Shown: piece by piece, positions 12,644 through 16,688 of the stretch
Position numbering within the stretch: the first letter of the stretch is position 1
Layout: each line of letters starts with the position of its first letter
From: Anaerolineaceae bacterium
Lineage (GTDB): Bacteria > Chloroflexota > Anaerolineae > Anaerolineales > Anaerolineaceae
Direction of reading: 5' to 3'
NCBI GenBank assembly: GCA_003446605.1
Contig: DMDF01000006.1
Span: forward strand, 1-16,688
Length of the DNA: 16,688 nucleotides
Made by a program: the position numbers and the translations under genes
Notes under the pieces: generated by a model
Databases searched by the model: none
Told to the model about the DNA's origin: nothing
Seen by the model: only the letters and a program-made list of their open reading frames with translations

Positions 12644-14029
12644 CTATTTTTCGCAGAAGCACAAAACTCGCCCTTCCGGGAACGAGGGCAGCGTTTGTAC
12701 GGTTCGATATTTTTTCCTCAACGCTGAGAGAAAATTATCCAGGGTATACCAACTTATATCCCGTCTGTTGGTCAGCAGTAATTCCTGCACGCGAGGGTCG
12801 CTGACTGGAACAAATTCCGTGATCAACCATTTTTGGCAATATTCACTAAATGTCTCTACAATGCGTTCAAAGGTTTGATTCTGAGAGATTGCAAGGTGAT
12901 GTTCTAGAGCCAGTGCCAGACCCATCTCAGATTGGAAGCGCTGCGGCATTGCAGGAAATTCTTGCGCACGCCATCCTGCTGTCGGAGATGGATAGAGCAC
13001 ATCTGCTACCAGCGGCAGAATATCAAGCTGCTTTTCTTTTGCCAATCTGTACAGCAAGCTAATTGAATCTTCATCTGTATCAAAGGCAACTACTTTGGCA
13101 CCCTGCAGCGCTGCCAGAATGGCATATCCACCCATATTACAACCCATATCCACCACACTTGCCGGCTTACACTTCTGCAGCAATTCTGCAATTGCTTTTT
13201 GTTTGGTGTGGTATTTCTGTGGCGTAAAGAAGGTGTCCATATCTTGATAATATTGCGACCACATGGAACTGCCAGTTCTCAGGTCAAGCGATTGAACATC
13301 TTCTTGCAGTTCGAGAAGAAAAGCTTTCCGCTGTGTTGAGCTGTAATGGAGTTTCTTGGAGTAATCGCTGATTTTCTGTTCTTGCCCAGCTTTGTGCATG
13401 AGATCCATGAGGCGTATAGGGCGATAGAGTCGAGCGCGCAGCCAGGGATATGTACGGCGTGCCTTCTGAGGTAAGGAAGAGGCGATTTCCTGGGGCGTTA
13501 CCCCGTTCTGGTTGGTGAGTAGCAGCGCACGAGAGGAGCGCCCAGTCGTGTAGATTCCTGCCAGGAGTGGGAAGAGAAAAGTGCGCATGAATTGGTCGTA
13601 CGCTACCCACAGCAGATCTTCGTCATTGGGCATGATGGAAGTGAAATCGACCAGTATAGGAGTTGTTCCCTGATACAGGATATTCCAAGGATTGGCATCT
13701 TTGAGGATGTTGCCTCCTCGATTCAGTTCCAAACAAAGATCAAGGGTTAGCAGGGCGGCATCGCGCAACATTACCAACGACCATTCATATGCGTAATTAC
13801 GAGGGGTTATCAAGGGATGTTCCAAGACGAGAGCGTATTCAGGTATTACTTCACTAGAAATGGAAGTTGAAATGATGGCTTTCCCAAGTAAGGCTTGAAT
13901 TGATGGATTATCCAGCAGGTCTTGATAATAAGGAGCAAACTCAGCACGAATTCCCCGTTTGATCTGACTTTTATCGATAAAAGTGACACCAACCGGATCG
14001 CGCATGGCGCTCAAGTAGTTTTCAGACAT
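12644..14029 (-). CDS. Class I SAM-dependent methyltransferase with kinase-like N-terminal region (NoeA-like)
   Basis: 461 residues from the ATG at 14027-14029; the frame is open further upstream but that part overlaps the small gene before it. A C-terminal Rossmann methyltransferase domain starts at SVVDMGCNMGGYAI (about 291-304, SAM motif I) with the acidic VAFDTDED (about 314-321) binding the ribose. The N-terminal half has LKDANPWNILY (109-119) and ILVDFTS (125-131), which look like the catalytic-loop D-x4-N and DFG-like elements of protein-kinase/aminoglycoside-phosphotransferase folds. The same pairing occurs in NoeA-type methyltransferases of glycan loci. Substrate unknown; surface glycan or lipid is a guess from context. 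No strong ribosome-binding site is seen (GGGAAG is 14 nt upstream), so coupling to the upstream small gene (19-bp gap) is plausible. Confidence 0.8.
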   Translation of the reverse strand: MSENYLSAMRDPVGVTFIDKSQIKRGIRAEFAPYYQDLLDNPSIQALLGKAIISTSISSEVIPEYALVLEHPLITPRNYAYEWSLVMLRDAALLTLDLCLELNRGGNILKDANPWNILYQGTTPILVDFTSIMPNDEDLLWVAYDQFMRTFLFPLLAGIYTTGRSSRALLLTNQNGVTPQEIASSLPQKARRTYPWLRARLYRPIRLMDLMHKAGQEQKISDYSKKLHYSSTQRKAFLLELQEDVQSLDLRTGSSMWSQYYQDMDTFFTPQKYHTKQKAIAELLQKCKPASVVDMGCNMGGYAILAALQGAKVVAFDTDEDSISLLYRLAKEKQLDILPLVADVLYPSPTAGWRAQEFPAMPQRFQSEMGLALALEHHLAISQNQTFERIVETFSEYCQKWLITEFVPVSDPRVQELLLTNRRDISWYTLDNFLSALRKKYRTVQTLPSFPEGRVLCFCEK

Positions 14030-14048
14030 AGGAGCTCTGAGTTCTTCC

Positions 14049-14219
14049 CTATCCCTTGGTTTCTTCTGATGGTGTTTCCTGCTCGTCTTTTTTAAAGATC
14101 TTTCTAAAAAACCTCTTGATCGGTTTTGAGAAGAGTGTGAATGCTGAAACAACTACCAGCAGTAATGCCGTTCCGATTTGTGATAAAAGCCCAAAGAAAC
14201 CTGGATCAAGATACCCCAT
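14049..14219 (-). CDS. Small single-pass membrane protein (MGYLDPG type)
   Basis: 56 residues, easily missed because of its size. The ATG at 14217-14219 is preceded by a perfect GGAGGTAAC ribosome-binding site. It opens with MGYLDPGFFGLLSQIG, a hydrophobic helix covers about 13-31, and the remainder is strongly basic then acidic (KPIKRFFRKIFKKDE). The MGYLDPG start recalls small proteins that accompany NoeA-like methyltransferases and sulfatase-like enzymes in other bacteria; this is from memory, not a search. The basic tail should stay in the cytoplasm by the positive-inside rule. It is first in the minus-strand unit with the methyltransferase and shares its upstream region with the divergent phosphatase-family gene. 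It may anchor the methyltransferase at the membrane. Confidence 0.8.
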   Translation of the reverse strand: MGYLDPGFFGLLSQIGTALLLVVVSAFTLFSKPIKRFFRKIFKKDEQETPSEETKG

Positions 14220-14251
14220 CGTTACCTCCGTAATTGAGTATTAACAAAAAT

Positions 14252-14280
14252 TTAACTGTATATTAAATGCACATTATAAT
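14252..14280 (+). promoter_or_regulatory. Sigma-70-type promoter of the sulfatase-like gene
   Basis: TTAACT (14252-14257) and a perfect TATAAT (14275-14280) are separated by 17 bp, with the start codon 31 bp beyond the -10. The -10 is part of the 8-bp palindrome ATTATAAT (14273-14280), so a TATAAT also reads on the minus strand toward the divergent unit, though without a good -35 there. Confidence 0.75.
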
Positions 14281-14311
14281 CCATAACAGCATATGAATTT
14301 GAGGCTGAACA

Positions 14312-15859
14312 ATGATAAAAAAAGTACCATTCCATCTCATCCTTATCCCCGCCTATTTTGTGGTCGCACTCTATAATCAAAATATTGCTGAGGTATTCCC
14401 GCAGGATATTGTTCGTCCACTGATTGTGGTTATCCTGATTTCACTGGTGCTGTTCTTATTAATCTACCTTTTCATTCACGATGTGAAGCGAGCGGCTCTT
14501 TCAGCTTCTACCATCCTCTTCTTCTTTTTCCTGTATGGTTTGGTATATGGTGCTCTTAAAATAGGTTCGACGGGCATTACATCGCTCGCCAGGCATCGCA
14601 TTCTGCTGCCATTGTTCCTCATGTTAATTGGAATAAGCGTATGGAAAATAATAAAAATAAAGGGCGATACTGGAATATATACGCAGCTTTTTAATCTGTT
14701 CGGCATTGTCTTATTGTTCTTGCCTACTATCAATATTGTATGGATCAACCATGCGCAGTCCGAAGCAAAAGCAGTGAATGAGATTCCACAAGCTGTCAGC
14801 ATGAGCGGAGGACAGACTGCACAGCAGCCGGATATTTATTACATCATCGCAGATGCCTATGGGCGCGCAGATTATCTGCTGGATGAGTACGACTTCGATA
14901 ACAGTGCGTTCCTAAATTGGTTGGATGAAAAAGGTTTCTATGTGGCAGACTGTGGGCGCAGCAATTATGCACATACTGTTCTGTCGCTTTCCTCAACATT
15001 CGAAATGAACTATATCCCGGCTTATGCCAGCGTAGACCAGTATTATGATGGTGGACTGGATGATTATGTGGTGCACAATAGGGTGCGTGAAGAATTAGTA
15101 AATAGGGGCTATCAAATTGTTACCTTTGAAAATGTGCATTGGGATTATGAAGATGCGGATATTTTCTATGATTTTGAATTTGATATTTTCTCACCCTATT
15201 TACGTCCCTTTGAGAACATGCTCATGATGAACAGCATGTTTCGTGCGGTGATTGAATTCAATGACACAACCCAGGATTATTTTGCGGCACTGACAAGCAC
15301 CCCTGTCAAGGAACATTACGCCCGCCAAAAATTCATCCTCGATACGCTTGAGAATGAAGTCATCGCAGTGGAAGGTCCGAAATTTGTTTTTGCTCATGTG
15401 GAAACCCCCCATGGACCGTACGTCTTTGATGAGGATGGGACTTTTTTGGAGGAAGATGCTTTCTATCGTGGGGAATATTACTCAGCCATCAATGATATGT
15501 ATGGTGATCTGGGCTATATCAAGCAGATTCAATTTATGAATGGGCGTCTTGAAACGATCGTGGAAAATATCTTGCAACAATCTGCAGTGCCTCCTATCAT
15601 CATTATCCAGGGTGATCATTCCATTGAGGAGTTTGGGGATGCTGAAGACCGCATGAAAGTGCTGTATGCGGTTTACTATCCTGATGGGGATTACGCAGAT
15701 TTTTACGAGCACATTACCCCCATAAACACTTTTCGCAATGTATTCAATCATGTGTATGGGACAACCTATCCCTTATTGGAAGATCACAGTTTCTATTCCG
15801 CACGAACAGATCGTTTTGACTGGTATGAAATTATAGATAGTAGCCCTGTTTGCCAGTAA
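14312..15859 (+). CDS. Membrane-anchored sulfatase-like hydrolase/transferase (alkaline phosphatase superfamily)
   Basis: 515 residues. Five hydrophobic helices (about 6-22, 33-56, 62-81, 98-114, 124-145) are followed by an extracytoplasmic catalytic domain (about 170-515). Metal and active-site landmarks of the superfamily are in order: IIADAYGRADYL (Asp181), SNYAHTVLSLSS with a candidate nucleophile Thr222 or a nearby Ser, HVETPHGP (His362, His367), and IIQGDHS (Asp435, His436). This architecture matches phosphoethanolamine or phosphoglycerol transferases and other envelope-modifying hydrolases; the exact reaction cannot be chosen. The usual sulfatase Cys/Ser-x-Pro-x-Arg is absent, arguing against a formylglycine sulfatase. 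GAGG lies 7 nt before the ATG. It is divergent from the small-protein/methyltransferase unit and ends 17 bp from a convergent membrane-protein gene. Confidence 0.82.
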   Translation: MIKKVPFHLILIPAYFVVALYNQNIAEVFPQDIVRPLIVVILISLVLFLLIYLFIHDVKRAALSASTILFFFFLYGLVYGALKIGSTGITSLARHRILLPLFLMLIGISVWKIIKIKGDTGIYTQLFNLFGIVLLFLPTINIVWINHAQSEAKAVNEIPQAVSMSGGQTAQQPDIYYIIADAYGRADYLLDEYDFDNSAFLNWLDEKGFYVADCGRSNYAHTVLSLSSTFEMNYIPAYASVDQYYDGGLDDYVVHNRVREELVNRGYQIVTFENVHWDYEDADIFYDFEFDIFSPYLRPFENMLMMNSMFRAVIEFNDTTQDYFAALTSTPVKEHYARQKFILDTLENEVIAVEGPKFVFAHVETPHGPYVFDEDGTFLEEDAFYRGEYYSAINDMYGDLGYIKQIQFMNGRLETIVENILQQSAVPPIIIIQGDHSIEEFGDAEDRMKVLYAVYYPDGDYADFYEHITPINTFRNVFNHVYGTTYPLLEDHSFYSARTDRFDWYEIIDSSPVCQ

Positions 15860-15876
15860 CCTGGTGATAGAAGATT

Positions 15877-16491
15877 TTAAGGCGTTTGGTCCTCGATCTG
15901 CTGCAAGTGGTGCTGGGTGCCCATCAGAATGAGAATAGCTCCCACCATTTCGAGGCTCTCCTCCAGAACGTATTCTACTTCCATCAAGGTGGGGGAAAGC
16001 GGGGAGAGCACGTAGGTGATGAGCTCAAAGAAAAAGGCGCCCAGGATGTACAACACAAAGCCCCAGCCCAGCCAGGCGCGCAATTCCTTACCGCAGTTTT
16101 CGCAGAATAGATAGTAATAGGTCAGGAACAGGAACAGGATGATGAAGGGCGCATAGATCAGGAACCAATGGGGCAGGTTCAGCAATGCAAACAGCTCGTG
16201 CACCTGCGCACCCTCATCCAGCGAGAGGAACAGGAAAGCAGCGCTCATCAAGCCCCAGAATATCTGACTCAAACGCACGGTGTTCTGCACCTGAGCATTG
16301 GCTTTGTAGATGCGGAAGGAGTTGAGCGCGATCCAAAACAGCAGCACGGTGGAGAACCAGGTCGGCACGTTGCCCTCCTGATTGAGGTTGAACTTTTCAC
16401 GAAAAGCGGGGGAGATGGAATTGGAGACAAGATGAGCGACAGCCAGCAGTAACACAATAAGAAGCAAGGGATACAGCAGCCTTTTTTTCAC
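15877..16491 (-). CDS. Unrecognised multi-pass membrane protein
   Basis: 204 residues, starting with GTG at 16489-16491; AAGGG lies 7 nt upstream and no ATG fits as well. Hydrophobic segments cover roughly 5-24, 44-63, 74-91, 108-129, 139-161 and 178-192. Polar residues stand at helix edges: LSLDEGAQVHE (89-99) and YVLEESLEMVGA (174-185), an arrangement with Asp, Glu and His that could bind metal or carry protons. A C-x2-C pair (C130, C133) follows the fourth helix, and a His-His near the C-terminus completes the potential ligands. I do not recognise a named family. The first segment could instead be a signal anchor. The gene converges with the phosphatase-family gene and follows the acetyltransferase-like gene on the same strand. 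Confidence 0.75.
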   Translation of the reverse strand: MKKRLLYPLLLIVLLLAVAHLVSNSISPAFREKFNLNQEGNVPTWFSTVLLFWIALNSFRIYKANAQVQNTVRLSQIFWGLMSAAFLFLSLDEGAQVHELFALLNLPHWFLIYAPFIILFLFLTYYYLFCENCGKELRAWLGWGFVLYILGAFFFELITYVLSPLSPTLMEVEYVLEESLEMVGAILILMGTQHHLQQIEDQTP

Positions 16492-16582
16492 GCAAGACCC
16501 TTTCCGGGAGAATTCCCTGGTTTTGTGGATGGACTACTCTGCTCTTAAATTATGGCATGGTTTTGGCGGAATGACACAGACG

Positions 16583-16688
16583 TTATGAAAAATGGTCGAA
16601 AGCCGGGTGATAGCGTGCGATGCCCTTCACTCCTTGCAGCGCACCTGATTGCAACCCCAGAACCATGAAAGCTTCATCGGGAACTTCG
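16583..16688 (-). CDS. C-terminal end of a probable GNAT-family N-acetyltransferase (YhbS-like), 5' end outside window
   Basis: On the minus strand a frame is open from the window edge to TAA at 16585-16583, giving the last 34 residues. It reads EVPDEAFMVLGL, then SGALQGVKGIARYHPAFDHF. The E-x-F-M-x-x-x-L-x-x-GAL-x-G-V-x-G-x-x-R-YHPAF pattern is the closing signature of YhbS-type predicted acetyltransferases. Only this tail is visible, so the acetyl-CoA-binding motif cannot be checked. The next gene starts 91 bp downstream on the same strand. Confidence 0.65.
   Translation of the reverse strand, partial: EVPDEAFMVLGLQSGALQGVKGIARYHPAFDHFS

Noticed and set aside
14030..14152. N-terminal extension of the methyltransferase
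   Set aside because: It overlaps the 56-aa small-protein gene in a different frame; the extension is low-complexity Ser/Lys/Arg without family similarity.
1..16688. Mobile elements, CRISPR arrays, tRNA or rRNA genes
   Set aside because: No transposase or integrase reading frame, no regularly spaced repeats, and no cloverleaf or rRNA-like sequence was recognised on either strand.

Overview
The window looks like part of an anaerobic or facultative bacterial chromosome, most likely from the Chloroflexota (Anaerolineae-like). This is an inference from gene content: a membrane-anchored parvulin with a long Thr/Pro/Glu-rich linker, an rpsF-ssb-rpsR operon, an ADP-forming acyl-CoA synthetase, a reductive-dehalogenase-like iron-sulfur protein, and paired ferredoxin-bearing MinD ATPases with NifX-like proteins. 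No rRNA, tRNA, IS element, phage gene or CRISPR array is visible.

Layout. (1) 1-588 is the 3' end of smc on the plus strand. It converges on a minus-strand housekeeping operon, rpsF-ssb-rpsR followed by a parvulin-type isomerase gene (3103 down to 658). The two meet at a bidirectional hairpin terminator (623-650). The rpsF leader can fold so that its Shine-Dalgarno is partly paired, and it resembles the S6:S18 autoregulatory motif. (2) 3472-6720 is a plus-strand pair: an NDP-forming acetate/acyl-CoA ligase and a 380-aa cytoplasmic reductive dehalogenase homologue without Tat signal or membrane-anchor partner. (3) 12515 down to 6736 is a run of eight minus-strand genes: PadR regulator, DUF5320-type protein, two NifX/ORP-type proteins, two ferredoxin-MinD ATPases, a D-2-hydroxyacid dehydrogenase-like protein and a class I photolyase. 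The first six form a compact unit behind a very good promoter overlapped by a perfect 9-bp inverted repeat, probably the PadR operator. (4) 12644-15859 holds two divergent units around a 92-bp intergenic region: a 56-aa membrane protein plus a two-domain methyltransferase (minus), and a membrane-anchored alkaline-phosphatase-superfamily enzyme (plus). They look like an envelope-modification cassette. (5) The right edge has an unrecognised multi-pass membrane protein and the C-terminal end of a probable GNAT acetyltransferase.

How the genes may work together. The PadR-to-MinD block resembles the 'orange protein complex' gene sets of Desulfovibrio: small NifX-fold metal-cluster carriers served by paired deviant-Walker ATPases with inserted [4Fe-4S] ferredoxin domains. 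No nitrogenase genes accompany it, so a nitrogen-fixation role is not supported. The ligase/dehalogenase pair suggests an enzyme acting on an organic acid or its CoA ester, but the substrate cannot be read from sequence. The items most worth following up are the PadR-controlled metal-cluster operon, the orphan reductive dehalogenase homologue, and the small-protein/methyltransferase/phosphatase cassette.
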